Below, piece after piece: positions 18,818 to 28,626 of a stretch of 42,792 nucleotides of DNA. Under the pieces are notes generated by a model. It ran no database searches. It was not told the origin of the DNA and was given only the letters and a program-made list of their open reading frames with translations. Positions within the stretch are counted from its first letter, which is position 1. Each line of letters opens with the position of its first letter. The stretch is from Dehalococcoidia bacterium (lineage in GTDB: Bacteria; Chloroflexota; Dehalococcoidia; Lucifugimonadales; Lucifugimonadaceae). The stretch spans positions 1 to 42,792 of the forward strand of contig JAPYUK010000014.1 in the NCBI GenBank assembly GCA_029936155.1, given 5' to 3'. A program made the translations under genes and the position numbers.

Positions 18818-19954
18818 ATGACTTCAGAAGACATCACTATCCATCGCGGGCTGACGGGCGTTTACTTCGACCGAAGCAATACAACCTACATCGATGGCAA
18901 AAATGGTGTTCTGGAGTACCGGGGCTACAACATCAACGAACTGGCAGAGCAGTCGACCTTCGAAGAGACGGCCTACCTTCTCATTCACGGCACGCTACCG
19001 ACCCAGGCAGAACTCGACGAGTACGATGCCGAGCTAAAGTCGGCTCGAGAGCTTCCAGAACAAATATGTGATGTTCTTGAGATGGTCAAAGACTCGCACC
19101 CGATGGACGCACTTCGAACTGGTGTTTCTGCACTCGCATCGTTCGATCCCGACCGCAACGACAACTCCGTTGAAGCTACGATTCGCAAGGGCAACCGACT
19201 CACGTCGCAGGTGCCTTCGATAGTCATGGCGCACCACAATATTCGTCAGAGCAAAGACCCGGTCAAGCCAAGCACGGTGCTGAATCACGCTGGCAACTTC
19301 CTGTACATGATGGACGGCAACGAGCCCAGTGCCGAAGCCATGGCTCTCATGGACAAGGACTTTGTTCTGCACGCCGATCACGGTTCTAACGCTTCGGCCT
19401 TCACGGCTCGAGTAGTTGCGGGAACAGCAGCGGATATTCATGGCGCGGTTACCGCAGGCATTGCGGCACTCTCAGGCCCGTCCCACGGTGGAGCGGCCGA
19501 GAATGTTATGCAGATGGCAAAGGAAATCGGAACAGCCGACAAAGCTGCCGACTATGTACAAAACCTGCTGTCGAACCGTGAGCGTGTGATGGGATTTGGT
19601 CACCGCGTCTACAAGGCCGAGGATCCACGAGCGGGACACCTGCGCGAGGGCGTGAAAAGTCTCAGTGAAGAGATGGGCCAACCCGAGTGGTACCAGATCC
19701 TCGAAGCAGTGGTCGAAGCGATGAAGCCTTACGCCCGCCGAGGCATCCACGCGAATGTCGACTTCTTTGCCGGGGTTATCTACTACCTTAATGGCATGCC
19801 TCAGGACTTGTTCGTGCCGATCTTCGCAGTGGGTCGTATCCCCGGCTGGACGATCCAGGTCGTTGAGCAGTTCGAACACAACATCCTAATTCGCCCGCTT
19901 CTCCAGTACATCGGTGAGCGCGAGCAGAAGTACGTCCCGATCGGCGACCGTTAG
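18818..19954 (+). CDS. gltA: Citrate synthase (or 2-methylcitrate synthase)
   Basis: A 378-residue type I/II short-form citrate synthase that condenses oxaloacetate with acetyl-CoA at entry to the TCA cycle. The catalytic triad is visible as H223 (SGPSHGGAAENV), H262 (GFGHRVYK) and D315 (HANVDFFAG). The HADHGSNAS strand (185-193) is also conserved. The length fits the 370-380 residue bacterial group that includes methylcitrate synthases, so propionyl-CoA use cannot be excluded; no prpB or prpD gene lies nearby. ATG 18818 begins MTSEDITIHRGL. The gene stands alone, with 234 bases before it in which I see no certain promoter. Confidence 0.95.
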   Translation: MTSEDITIHRGLTGVYFDRSNTTYIDGKNGVLEYRGYNINELAEQSTFEETAYLLIHGTLPTQAELDEYDAELKSARELPEQICDVLEMVKDSHPMDALRTGVSALASFDPDRNDNSVEATIRKGNRLTSQVPSIVMAHHNIRQSKDPVKPSTVLNHAGNFLYMMDGNEPSAEAMALMDKDFVLHADHGSNASAFTARVVAGTAADIHGAVTAGIAALSGPSHGGAAENVMQMAKEIGTADKAADYVQNLLSNRERVMGFGHRVYKAEDPRAGHLREGVKSLSEEMGQPEWYQILEAVVEAMKPYARRGIHANVDFFAGVIYYLNGMPQDLFVPIFAVGRIPGWTIQVVEQFEHNILIRPLLQYIGEREQKYVPIGDR

Positions 19955-20104
19955 GTTTAGAGCGCTGCGTTATTGTTCCGGGCGTCGTCGAACGACTTGG
20001 TCGCGCGTTGCGTTTCACCTTCCCTCGATCCCTCCCATAAAGGAAGGAAGGGCATGGCAGTGTGATCGTCTATATCCTGTTGAAACGAACGCTCTGCTTC
20101 CTGT

Positions 20105-21397
20105 ATGCCAACCCCGTCTCCAATCCACACCGAACTCGAACAGCGGCTGATCGATCACATCGCTCAGTACGGACCGATCACGTTCGAGGCCTTCATGGAA
20201 GCGGCGCTTTACGATGAGCAGCACGGCTACTACCCGAGTCGACGTCGCCTATCGAGATCGACGCCGGTGGGCACAGACGGCGACTACTTCACGAGTCCAG
20301 CAAGTCACCCGGCGTTCGGCGCGCTAGTCGCACTTCAGCTTGACGAGATGTGGCGAAATATGGGCTCACCCGGCGAGTTCGCCGTAGTCGAGATGGGCGC
20401 GGGCGGCGGCACTCTAGGTTCGGATATTTCCGAGTATGTTCAGCAGGAACTGCCCCAGTTCGCACCGGCGATTTCGTACATTTCGACCGATCTCGTTCCT
20501 CCAGCCGGATCTGACCGGGTTGGAGATGGCTCGAAGTTGCCTATCGGAGTGACCGGGTGCGTGATTTCGAACGAACTTCTCGATGCTCTCCCTGTGAATC
20601 GGTTCATCGTTCAGGGCGGTGAATTAAAAGAGATTTTTGTCGACTTCAAAAACGAAAAATTCATCGAATCGGTTGGTGACGTTAGTGAGGGTGAGATCGC
20701 CGGGCGTGTCGATCCGTTCCTCGATTCACTGCCGGAGTCGTACCGGGGCGAAGTGAACTTAAAACTCGGCTACTGGGCCGACTCGGTGGCCGCCACACTC
20801 GAACGTGGATATGTGATGACTATCGACTATGGATTCGACCGACCCGAGCTATACAAGCCGGTGCGTATCGACGGTTCGCTCCGCTGCTACTACCAGCACA
20901 CGCTTGGGCAGAACCCGCTGAGTCGGATTGGCAAACAGGACATCACGGCTCACGTAGATTTCACCGCGGTCGATCACACGCTGATGGTCATGGGATTTAG
21001 CCGAATCGGAAAACCCTCCCAGCAGGAGTTTTTGTCGAACATCGGGATTGACGGATTTTTACGTGATATCAGCGACCGGGTCGCGGCCGGAGAAATGCGA
21101 CGCAGCGAGTCCGAAGAGGATCTCGCGGGTATTGGCTCGTTGATCAATCCGGAAGGGCTTGGTCGGTTCAGGGTGGCGGTGCACTCAAAGGGTGTTGAAG
21201 TCGACGGAGAGGGTGGGCGGCAGCTTACTGGTATCTCAGGCGGGGCACTGCTTTCCGAAGGGCACAGCGCACCGACCTTGAACGCTTCGACCGTCGATCA
21301 CGCGAGACTGCTTCGCTCGAGTAACCCGTTTTCGCAGAGCCGTCCGCATCCCGGCGAGATTCCAACCTGGGAAGAACTGTTCAGCGACGAGCCTTAA
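20105..21397 (+). CDS. SAM-dependent methyltransferase, MidA/NDUFAF7 family
   Basis: A 430-residue DUF185/COG1565 protein. It has the family start (YGPITFEAFMEAALYDEQHG at 22-41), the SAM-binding EMGAGGGTL (96-104), and SNELLDALPVNRF (155-167). The mitochondrial relative NDUFAF7 dimethylates an arginine of a complex I subunit; the role in bacteria is mostly undefined. The C-terminal 60 residues after the conserved domain appear poorly conserved. The 3' end overlaps the convergent RidA-type gene by 17 bases. Whether a complex I target applies here is inference only. Confidence 0.88.
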   Translation: MPTPSPIHTELEQRLIDHIAQYGPITFEAFMEAALYDEQHGYYPSRRRLSRSTPVGTDGDYFTSPASHPAFGALVALQLDEMWRNMGSPGEFAVVEMGAGGGTLGSDISEYVQQELPQFAPAISYISTDLVPPAGSDRVGDGSKLPIGVTGCVISNELLDALPVNRFIVQGGELKEIFVDFKNEKFIESVGDVSEGEIAGRVDPFLDSLPESYRGEVNLKLGYWADSVAATLERGYVMTIDYGFDRPELYKPVRIDGSLRCYYQHTLGQNPLSRIGKQDITAHVDFTAVDHTLMVMGFSRIGKPSQQEFLSNIGIDGFLRDISDRVAAGEMRRSESEEDLAGIGSLINPEGLGRFRVAVHSKGVEVDGEGGRQLTGISGGALLSEGHSAPTLNASTVDHARLLRSSNPFSQSRPHPGEIPTWEELFSDEP

Positions 21398-22508
21398 CCG
21401 CCCTCGCCTTTATCTCGACTACAACCTCCGGACGTCCAAGAACCGGCACGCCTACCACAGTGTTCGCTACCTGCTTGTGCGGTAACGAACTTTCCAGCGA
21501 AGTGATCGCCTCGACGATCTCAGCATCGCCTCCCACCACGTAGGTTCGAGTCTGCGCCAGATCGTCCCACTCGAATCCCAATTCCGTGATCGCCCACCTG
21601 ATTATTTTGAGAGTGTCGGCAACTTGGGGGCCGACCTCGAACGGGTGCTGCACGATCTCGTCGACAACTATTGAAGTCGTTCCAGCCACATAAATCACAT
21701 CACCGCCATCAACCAGAACCGCTCGGCAATAGTTGTGATCAACTTCGAAAGCACGGTCAGTGCGTAAATTAGTTCGCCCAACAGCCGAGTCCGTAACACC
21801 CTCCATTTCGAACGCGACCGTGTGCCCCTGCTCGCCCACCCCTGACACGGCAATACCGGCCGATGTGGGAATCGACGGCTTCTTGAATTCGAGCCACTCT
21901 GGCGGGCCGGCCTCGAACTGTACATCGTGACGCATGAAGTGCCGGGTTGAAACAACATCGCCCGGTCCCACCCCCGCATGCTTCATCAACCCCTTCGCGT
22001 CCTCAACGGCCTGCACCATCTGAGCCGCATGATCCCCGCTCCGGTCGCCTCTGAGTGCCGACGTCCACAGTTCGCCGCCTACCAGCACCGCAGAAGAACT
22101 CGACGAATCGATATCAGACTCGAACTTGGTGGACGACTCGCCGCTACCAGCGATCGCTTCTAGTTCGACCGACACCTCAACACCGCCCGGCAGCTGCTCG
22201 ACCTGAACAATGGTCAACGCCGGGCCCGGGTGACTGAATATCACGCCATGAACCACCCGAAGCATCGCTTCCGCCTCAGCGGTGTCCGGTGATGTGTGCC
22301 AGATCCGGGTCCGCACAACATCAGCCGACGAAATCCCGGCATTTCTGAACAGTTCCGCGATTAGCTGAAAGACCCGATGCGACTCCGATTCGAGCCCACC
22401 GGTCCGATCGGAGACAATTCCAGATGTGAAAAATCTGTTGCCGACCTGAACCGCCACCGGTGATCCGGCTGGCAGTGGAGTAGATGATGTGAAGGTTTTA
22501 CGTTGCAT
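21381..22508 (-). CDS. Triple RidA/YjgF-domain protein
   Basis: This 375-residue protein can be split into three RidA-like repeats, roughly residues 17-118, 135-238 and 258-372. Each has the VGxxxxTS/VAG opening strand, a long helix with DVVRTRIW, DVVSTRHFM or DLAQTRTYV, and a closing VEVSVELEAIA-like strand. RidA proteins normally are about 130-residue single domains that form trimers and hydrolyse reactive enamines or imines. Here one chain could form the whole trimer. The active-site arginine is not where expected: the first repeat reads HPGPALTIV, with Leu where RidA has Arg. It may thus belong to the non-hydrolytic Rid subfamilies. It faces and overlaps the methyltransferase gene. Function not known. 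Confidence 0.85.
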   Translation of the reverse strand: MQRKTFTSSTPLPAGSPVAVQVGNRFFTSGIVSDRTGGLESESHRVFQLIAELFRNAGISSADVVRTRIWHTSPDTAEAEAMLRVVHGVIFSHPGPALTIVQVEQLPGGVEVSVELEAIAGSGESSTKFESDIDSSSSSAVLVGGELWTSALRGDRSGDHAAQMVQAVEDAKGLMKHAGVGPGDVVSTRHFMRHDVQFEAGPPEWLEFKKPSIPTSAGIAVSGVGEQGHTVAFEMEGVTDSAVGRTNLRTDRAFEVDHNYCRAVLVDGGDVIYVAGTTSIVVDEIVQHPFEVGPQVADTLKIIRWAITELGFEWDDLAQTRTYVVGGDAEIVEAITSLESSLPHKQVANTVVGVPVLGRPEVVVEIKARAVKARR

Positions 22509-22635
22509 ATGCCGGTAGACGAGCCCAGTTTTTCATGACGTTTTGGGTTAATATTTAGTCTGCCCGTCGGCGTGGGTGAAAGTACGCCGAATTGTGGGTG
22601 AACCGAAAGCCTAACTTACGAAGTCAGTTCTTCCA

Positions 22636-23787
22636 ATGTACGGGCGCCTGGAGTTGATGTTGAGCGAAGGGTCGCAGACCGCAAAATTGAAGAAAACAGT
22701 CCTCCACGCAACACACGTCGAATCGAACGCCAAGATGGTGCCGTTTGGCGGATGGGACATGCCAGTTCAATATGCCGATGGCATCATCGCCGAAGTAAAA
22801 ATGGTTCGAAACTCGGCCGGTATGTTCGACGTTTCGCACATGGGTCGACTCGAGTTCGAAGGCTCTGGCGCTGAGGAGTTTCTTGGCACTATTCTTTCGG
22901 CAAACCTACCTATACTCAAGATCGGTCGCAGCAAGTACAACTTCATCTGCAACGCCAGTGGCGGGATTATCGACGACGCCATGGTCTACCGCATCGGCGA
23001 CGAAAAGTTTCTGTTGGTGATCAACGCTGGCAACACCGATGTCGATATAGACTGGATCAATCCCCGCCTAAGGGGGCGATCGGATTTCACCATGAGCGGG
23101 GTGACCAATGACACAGCGATGGTTGCAGTTCAGGGACCTAAGGCTGTCGAAATCGTTGACGATCTAACTGGCAACACCGCATCGAGAATCCGACGATTCT
23201 GTATCGGAGATGCAGAGGTCAACGGCATACCCTCCACACTTGCTCGCACTGGCTACACAGGTGAGGACGGGTTCGAGATTGTCGTATCCGCTGATCATGG
23301 CGTTGAGCTGTGGACGGTGCTGAAGCAGGCCGGGGTCGTCGAGTGCGGACTTGGCGCTCGTGATGTACTAAGGCTCGAGGCAGGTCTACCACTACATGGC
23401 AACGATCTTTCCACCGACACCAATCCCTTCGAAGCAGGTTTCGGACGATTCGCATATTTCGAGGCACCGGGATGTATATCTGGATTCGCCTTGAAACAGC
23501 TCTCTACCCAGGAGCAGTCCCGTGCGCTTATCGGCTTCAAAATGACCGGTCGCGGCATCCCCAGAGCGGGTCTGAACATACTAAAAATTGGCTTATCTGG
23601 CGCAGATGCATCGAACGTAATCGGAACGGTAACCTCGGGTACACATTCGCCCACTGTTGACGGTGGAATTGGCATGGGCTACGTTGAGCAAAAATTCTCT
23701 GCAACGGGCACCCAGATCGTGATCGATGTTCGTGGGCGCCTGATCGAAGCAAAAGTCGTCGAAATGCCTTTTTACAAACGTGGATAG
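22636..23787 (+). CDS. gcvT: Glycine cleavage system T protein (aminomethyltransferase)
   Basis: T protein takes the aminomethyl group from lipoyl-H protein, releases ammonia and forms methylene-tetrahydrofolate. The 383-residue sequence shows FGGWDMPVQYADGI, FDVSHMGR, the tetrahydrofolate-site region ARTGYTGEDGFEI, and LGARDVLRLEAGLPLHGNDL. The start may be ATG 22636 or ATG 22657; neither has an ideal ribosome binding site. It is the first gene of gcvT-gcvH-gcvPA-gcvPB. The 127 bases upstream do not contain a recognisable glycine riboswitch. Confidence 0.95.
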   Translation: MYGRLELMLSEGSQTAKLKKTVLHATHVESNAKMVPFGGWDMPVQYADGIIAEVKMVRNSAGMFDVSHMGRLEFEGSGAEEFLGTILSANLPILKIGRSKYNFICNASGGIIDDAMVYRIGDEKFLLVINAGNTDVDIDWINPRLRGRSDFTMSGVTNDTAMVAVQGPKAVEIVDDLTGNTASRIRRFCIGDAEVNGIPSTLARTGYTGEDGFEIVVSADHGVELWTVLKQAGVVECGLGARDVLRLEAGLPLHGNDLSTDTNPFEAGFGRFAYFEAPGCISGFALKQLSTQEQSRALIGFKMTGRGIPRAGLNILKIGLSGADASNVIGTVTSGTHSPTVDGGIGMGYVEQKFSATGTQIVIDVRGRLIEAKVVEMPFYKRG

Positions 23788-23868
23788 ACTCGCACAAAAT
23801 TTGATAGTTTGACCCGACAGAATTTCGTCAGCGAAACCAGAGATAAAAGATTAAGAATCGGAACGTAG

Positions 23869-24243
23869 ATGTACCCGGAAGACTTAAAATATTCAAAAGA
23901 ACATGAGTGGGTACGCATGAACGGCAATATTGCCGAAGTGGGCGTGACCGTGTTCGCACGAGAGTCGCTAGGTGACGTCGTTTACGTTGATCTACCCGAA
24001 GCTGGGGCCGACATTGGACAGTTCGCCAAGTTCGGTGAAATCGAGTCGGTAAAAGCCGTTAGCGACCTGTTTTCGCCTGTTGGCGGGAAGATTGTTGAGG
24101 TCAACCCGGAAGCTTCCGACCGACCCGAGGTCGTGAACGAAGAGCCGCACGGTTCAGGCTGGCTTATCAGGGTTGAGCTTTCGGATATGGCTCAGCTGGA
24201 CGAATTGATGGACGCCGCCACCTACGAAGCGACACTGGAGTAG
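23869..24243 (+). CDS. gcvH: Glycine cleavage system H protein
   Basis: A 124-residue lipoyl carrier that shuttles the aminomethyl group between the P, T and L proteins. The lipoylated lysine is K62 in GEIESVKAVSDLFSP, and the hammerhead fold strands (EHEWVRMNGN, YVDLPEAGADI) are intact. The length is typical. It lies 81 bases after gcvT and 11 bases before gcvPA, so operon expression is clear. Confidence 0.97.
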   Translation: MYPEDLKYSKEHEWVRMNGNIAEVGVTVFARESLGDVVYVDLPEAGADIGQFAKFGEIESVKAVSDLFSPVGGKIVEVNPEASDRPEVVNEEPHGSGWLIRVELSDMAQLDELMDAATYEATLE

Positions 24244-24254
24244 CGACTACTTCG

Positions 24255-25598
24255 ATGGCTTCACCAGTTAGCACCTCCGCAAATCACCCATACATACCGT
24301 CGACCGACTCGGAGCGCGCCGAAATGCTTGGCGTTATCGGCGTCGACTCGTTGGACGATCTGATCGGCGACATTCCTATCGAGCACCGGCATCCTAGCTT
24401 GAATCTCGATGCCGGGCTTTCTGAGCAGGAACTGTCAGGTGTTTTCGCTGCGATCGCCGCCGAAAACGCGTCGGCGGTGAACGGTTATATCTCGTTTCTA
24501 GGTGCGGGGGCTTATAGTCACTACATCCCATCTACCGTGAAGTCGATTTTGCAGCGCGGCGAGTTTGTGACTGCCTACACGCCGTATCAACCCGAGGCTG
24601 CGCAGGGCACGCTGCAGGTCGGTTTTGAGTTTCAGACTGTGATCTGTCAGCTGACTGGCATGGAAGTTGCAAACGCTGGTATGTACGACGGTCCTACAGC
24701 GTTTGCCGAGGCCTGTCTTATGGCCGCACGGGTGACAAAACGTACGAGGATCGGAGTGCTTTCGAGTGCGGATGCTCGATTGCCTGAAACGTTACTGGCC
24801 TACTCGAAGCACCAGGGGATCGAGATCGTCTCGATTGATCCAAATGCCACCGAGATACCAGACGATCTGGCGTGTATCGGTGTTCAGAGTCCAAATTTCT
24901 TTGGCGAAATTGAGGATGTCGAGCGGTTTACGAATCTCACACATGAGAACGGCGCTCTATCTATCGTTCATGTGAACCCGACGGCACTAGGTATGTTCAA
25001 GGCGCCAGGCGAGTTCGACGTTGATATCGTTACGGCAGAAGGGCAGCCGCTGGGCGTTCCGATGGCGTTTGGTGGTCCGTACGTTGGGTTGTTCGCCTGC
25101 AAAAAGGCGCACATCAGGCAGATGCCGGGCCGAATTATCGGTCGTACAACCGACACGCAGGGTCGAGTTGGCTATGCGCTCACATTGCAAACCCGTGAGC
25201 AGCACATCAGGCGTGAGCGTGCCACATCCAACATCTGCACAAGCACCCAATTAATTGGGCTCATGGTCACCGTGTACGCCGCCACCCTTGGCAAGCGGGG
25301 CCTGAAAGATCTTGCAAACCTCTGCTATCAGAAGGCGCACTATGCGGCAGCAGAAATCGACCAGCTGGATGGGTTTTCAGTGGAACGGACGGGTCCGTTC
25401 TTTCATGAGTTCGTTATTACGTGTCCTGAATCGCCAGCAAAGATAAACTCAGCGCTACTCGACAGGAAGATCATCGGCGGACTCGACATATCCGATCGTT
25501 CGAATAACGGCATGCTGGTCTGCGTCACCGAGACGAGTTCGAAGGCTGATATCGACAGATTGGTCGATGCTCTTAGAGAGATCGGAGCAGGATCTTGA
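24255..25598 (+). CDS. gcvPA: Glycine dehydrogenase (decarboxylating) subunit 1
   Basis: The 447-residue alpha half of the split P protein found in many bacteria and archaea. With GcvPB it decarboxylates glycine using PLP. Recognisable segments are the YIPSTDSERAEML start, FLGAGAYSHYIP, the YTPYQPEAAQGTLQ loop, and GRIIGRTTDTQGRVGYALTL followed by QTREQHIRREKATSN-like sequence (here RRERATSNICTS). This subunit does not carry the PLP lysine. Its stop codon overlaps the TTG start of gcvPB as TTGA, which points to translational coupling and equal production. Confidence 0.96.
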   Translation: MASPVSTSANHPYIPSTDSERAEMLGVIGVDSLDDLIGDIPIEHRHPSLNLDAGLSEQELSGVFAAIAAENASAVNGYISFLGAGAYSHYIPSTVKSILQRGEFVTAYTPYQPEAAQGTLQVGFEFQTVICQLTGMEVANAGMYDGPTAFAEACLMAARVTKRTRIGVLSSADARLPETLLAYSKHQGIEIVSIDPNATEIPDDLACIGVQSPNFFGEIEDVERFTNLTHENGALSIVHVNPTALGMFKAPGEFDVDIVTAEGQPLGVPMAFGGPYVGLFACKKAHIRQMPGRIIGRTTDTQGRVGYALTLQTREQHIRRERATSNICTSTQLIGLMVTVYAATLGKRGLKDLANLCYQKAHYAAAEIDQLDGFSVERTGPFFHEFVITCPESPAKINSALLDRKIIGGLDISDRSNNGMLVCVTETSSKADIDRLVDALREIGAGS

Positions 25599-27061
25599 CG
25601 ATTACAACCGGCGCAGGTGACATCGATCGACGACTGCTCATGGATCGATCAGTTCCGCGCCGCGTGGCGTTCACGGTGCCCGATTCCGACGTGCCGTTCC
25701 AAAAGTTGCCCGATTCATCATACCTTCGCGACGACGTTGAACTTCCAGAAGTGTCGCAGCTTGAAGTGGTCCGTTACTTCTCGGTTTTGAGCCAGTTGAA
25801 CTTCTCTATTGACACGAATTTTTACCCGCTCGGCTCGTGCACGATGAAGTACAACCCAAAGATCAATGACGAACTGGCTAATCTGCCGGGGTTGGCAGAT
25901 ATTCACCCGCTGCAACCCGAAGAAACGGTTCAGGGTGCAATCCGGCTTCTGAAATCACTTCAAGACGATCTTGGCGAGATAACGGGGCTGCCTGGCGTTT
26001 CTCTTGCCCCGCTTGCTGGCGCCCAGGGTGAGTACGCCGGCCTGTTGATCACCCGCGCTTACCATGCCGCCCGAAACGACGCGGAACGCACGGTCGCGAT
26101 TGTTCCAGACTCTGCGCACGGCACCAACCCTGCTTCGGCTGCGATGGCTGGGCTTGAAGTAGCCACAGTGCGCTCGGACGACCATGGTAACGTCGACGTT
26201 GAGAACCTTCGCGAGCTTGCTGACGGTCGAACCGCTGTGTTCATGCTGACGATTCCGAGCACAATGGGTTTGTTTGAACCAAATATTCTTGAAATCATCA
26301 AGATCATTCACGATGCTGGCGGTTTGGTTTACGCAGATGGTGCGAACCTGAATGCTTTGTTGGGAATTGTGAAGCTTGGCGATCTGGGTGTCGATATCTG
26401 CCATTCGAACCTTCACAAAACCTTCTCGACTCCTCATGGCGGTGGCGGTCCGGGATCTGGTCCGGTGATGGTCACCGACGAACTTGCAAAGTACCTTCCA
26501 AAGCCGGTTGCTGAGAAGACAGAAAACGGCTACGTGCTTGCAATACCAGAAGCATCCATTGGACCGATAAACGGCTTCCACGGGTCGTTCTCTATCGCTG
26601 CTCGTGCCTACGCCTACATAAAGTCGCTCGGGCTTGAAGGGCTGCAGTCTGTTTCCGAAAACGCAATCATCGGCGCCAACTACATTCAGGCGAAGTTAAA
26701 AGACAAGTACGATCTGGCCGCCGATCGCTACTGCATGCATGAGGCCGTGCTCTCGGCGTCACGCCAGAAGAAGCGCGGTGTTGCGGGTCTGGATATCGCA
26801 AAACGGCTTTTGGACTTTGGAATTCACGCTCCGACCATGTACTTCCCGTTGATCATCGAAGAGGCGCTAATGGTCGAGCCGACCGAGTCGGAATCGAGAG
26901 AGACCCTTGATCACTTCATCGCCGTAATGCGCCAGATCGACGACGAAATCGACTCCACCCCAGAGCTAATCCACGAAGCACCACACGACTTACCGGTAAC
27001 CCGCCTCGACGAAGCAAAAGCAGCCCGCAAGCCGGTGTTGCGTTGGACCGCTGAGGGATAA
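25595..27061 (+). CDS. gcvPB: Glycine dehydrogenase (decarboxylating) subunit 2
   Basis: The 488-residue beta half of the P protein. It contains FYPLGSCTMKYNPK, HGTNPASAAMAG, and the PLP site CHSNLHKTFSTPHGGGGPG with K275. The start codon is TTG at 25595, inside the gcvPA stop (TTGA), with GGAGCAGGA upstream. Together the four gcv genes supply everything but the shared lipoamide dehydrogenase. The operon lets the cell use glycine for one-carbon units and nitrogen. Confidence 0.96.
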   Translation: MTITTGAGDIDRRLLMDRSVPRRVAFTVPDSDVPFQKLPDSSYLRDDVELPEVSQLEVVRYFSVLSQLNFSIDTNFYPLGSCTMKYNPKINDELANLPGLADIHPLQPEETVQGAIRLLKSLQDDLGEITGLPGVSLAPLAGAQGEYAGLLITRAYHAARNDAERTVAIVPDSAHGTNPASAAMAGLEVATVRSDDHGNVDVENLRELADGRTAVFMLTIPSTMGLFEPNILEIIKIIHDAGGLVYADGANLNALLGIVKLGDLGVDICHSNLHKTFSTPHGGGGPGSGPVMVTDELAKYLPKPVAEKTENGYVLAIPEASIGPINGFHGSFSIAARAYAYIKSLGLEGLQSVSENAIIGANYIQAKLKDKYDLAADRYCMHEAVLSASRQKKRGVAGLDIAKRLLDFGIHAPTMYFPLIIEEALMVEPTESESRETLDHFIAVMRQIDDEIDSTPELIHEAPHDLPVTRLDEAKAARKPVLRWTAEG

Positions 27062-27265
27062 GGGCTTGATGTGTCAACTGGCCACCTATCGGCCGCCATC
27101 GTGTCATCACCCGGCGCAATCCTGAACTAGATTTAGGATGACAGTTCGATGGATCCGAGGGTTGATGCTGCGTTGGGTTGCGATGCAATACCTAAACTAC
27201 GAATTCCGTAACTATGCGGATCACCCACGAAATCCTGCCTTGACACGACCCGGCACAATACTGGA

Positions 27266-27604
27266 ATGACAAAGCAAGTGATTATGCGGGCTATTCTGAT
27301 CACTATAGTTGTCGTCTCGTTACCCAGCGTGGCCATCACGACGCAGGCATCGACAGGCGATCATTCGCTAGCCCATAACCAAACAAACGTTGAACAACGA
27401 TTCGCAGAGTCTGTTCCGGCTCATCCCGGCGAAAACTCAACCGAGCAAGTTCTTCCCGGTCATACGAACATCACGCACGTAATGACCACTCATTCCTCCG
27501 GTGTAAAAGCTGGATTCGGAATTGGCCTTATGGCTATCGGTAGTGTGGCGCTGCTCATGTTCCTTTCTGGGGTGGTGGTCGAAGCGAGAAAGCCCTCCTG
27601 GTAG
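27266..27604 (+). CDS. Small exported or membrane-anchored protein, unrecognised
   Basis: The 112-residue frame has a signal-like N-terminus (basic MTKQVIMR followed by AILITIVVVSLPSVAI and a possible cleavage after TTQA), a polar histidine- and asparagine-rich middle, and one transmembrane helix near the C-terminus (GFGIGLMAIGSVALLMFLSG) ending in a basic VEARKPSW. That layout suggests an outside domain of about 50 residues tied to the membrane by its C-terminus. No family was recognised. The ribosome binding site is poor, so the start is uncertain. It stands alone, 204 bases after gcvPB. Confidence 0.55.
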   Translation: MTKQVIMRAILITIVVVSLPSVAITTQASTGDHSLAHNQTNVEQRFAESVPAHPGENSTEQVLPGHTNITHVMTTHSSGVKAGFGIGLMAIGSVALLMFLSGVVVEARKPSW

Positions 27605-27704
27605 CACCCGGAATCGGCTGAAAAGTCGGTCGCACCGCTTGTCAACACCGTTACACTCACGGCGGATTTAGCGCGCCACGAACACTCACGAGATAACTAA
27701 CCGA

Positions 27705-28559
27705 ATGATTGTCGATACCCACGTTCATATCTGGGAGATGCCTCCGATCGCGCCGATCGGGCCGAGCGCACTCAACTTCACATCGAAGCCGTCGGCCCAT
27801 GGAAATGCGGAGCTTCAGTTGGCCGATATGGACGCCAATGGCGTCGACAAGACCGTGCTTGTGCAGACGTCGTTTTCGACGTGGAATAACGAGTATGTTG
27901 CCGAAGCCGCGATTCGATACCCGGATCGCTTCGTTTCGATGGGATTAGTAGATCCTATGGACGACGACAACGAGACCGAAGCGGTGCGATGGATGGACGA
28001 ACGCCAGATGCAGGGTTTCCGCTTTCATCCGCAGTACTACGACTATGTCGACATCCTAAAGCGCCCCGAAAACGACGCAATGTTCAGGCAGATCGAAAAG
28101 CGTGAAGGCATTGTCCAGATTCACAATCGACCCGAGCACGCCCACCAGCTTGACTACGTTGCGGCCAGGTACCCGGGAATCATTTGGCTGATCGATCACA
28201 TGATGTATGCCGAGCCGAATATGGGTCCAAGTTGGGATGTCTACAAGCCAGTTCTGGATTTGGCTAACCACCAAAACGTGTTGATGAAGATTTCGGACAT
28301 TCACAACCGATCTGAAAGCGACCAACACCCGTTCGCCGACATGCACGATGTGATCAAGATGGCTATCGATTCGTTCGGTATCGACCGTGTCATGTGGGGC
28401 ACTGGTTACCCCGGTTACCATCGGGTCGAACACGGTTGGCTCTCGCTCGCTGACGAACTGAAATTAGTCAACGAAGGCTTCGACTGGCTGAGGGAAGATG
28501 AACGTGCGAAGTACCTCGGTGAGAACGCAATGCGCATAGGGAACTGGGATAGCGAGTAG
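27705..28559 (+). CDS. TIM-barrel metal-dependent hydrolase, amidohydrolase_2 family
   Basis: A 284-residue COG2159/COG3618-like hydrolase. The N-terminal metal motif is DTHVHIW (residues 4-10), with further family landmarks GFRFHPQYYD, VQIHNRPEHAHQ, LIDHMM and the C-terminal DRVMWGTGYP, where many relatives have GSD(W/Y)P; here the aspartate of that motif is replaced by threonine-glycine. Members hydrolyse lactones or decarboxylate ring acids. The gene is 67 bases before the selenocysteine peroxiredoxin on the same strand, so the two may share a transcript. Substrate unknown. Confidence 0.85.
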   Translation: MIVDTHVHIWEMPPIAPIGPSALNFTSKPSAHGNAELQLADMDANGVDKTVLVQTSFSTWNNEYVAEAAIRYPDRFVSMGLVDPMDDDNETEAVRWMDERQMQGFRFHPQYYDYVDILKRPENDAMFRQIEKREGIVQIHNRPEHAHQLDYVAARYPGIIWLIDHMMYAEPNMGPSWDVYKPVLDLANHQNVLMKISDIHNRSESDQHPFADMHDVIKMAIDSFGIDRVMWGTGYPGYHRVEHGWLSLADELKLVNEGFDWLREDERAKYLGENAMRIGNWDSE

Positions 28560-28626
28560 TATTGCGGCGCACGAATTACGCAGGATTAGAACGCACCCGA
28601 AAATGCACACGGAGCAGTAACGACAT

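Noticed and set aside
22509-22635. Possible glycine riboswitch before gcvT
   Set aside because: The 127 bases lack the conserved glycine-aptamer core; only a small GGCGT/ACGCC stem is seen.
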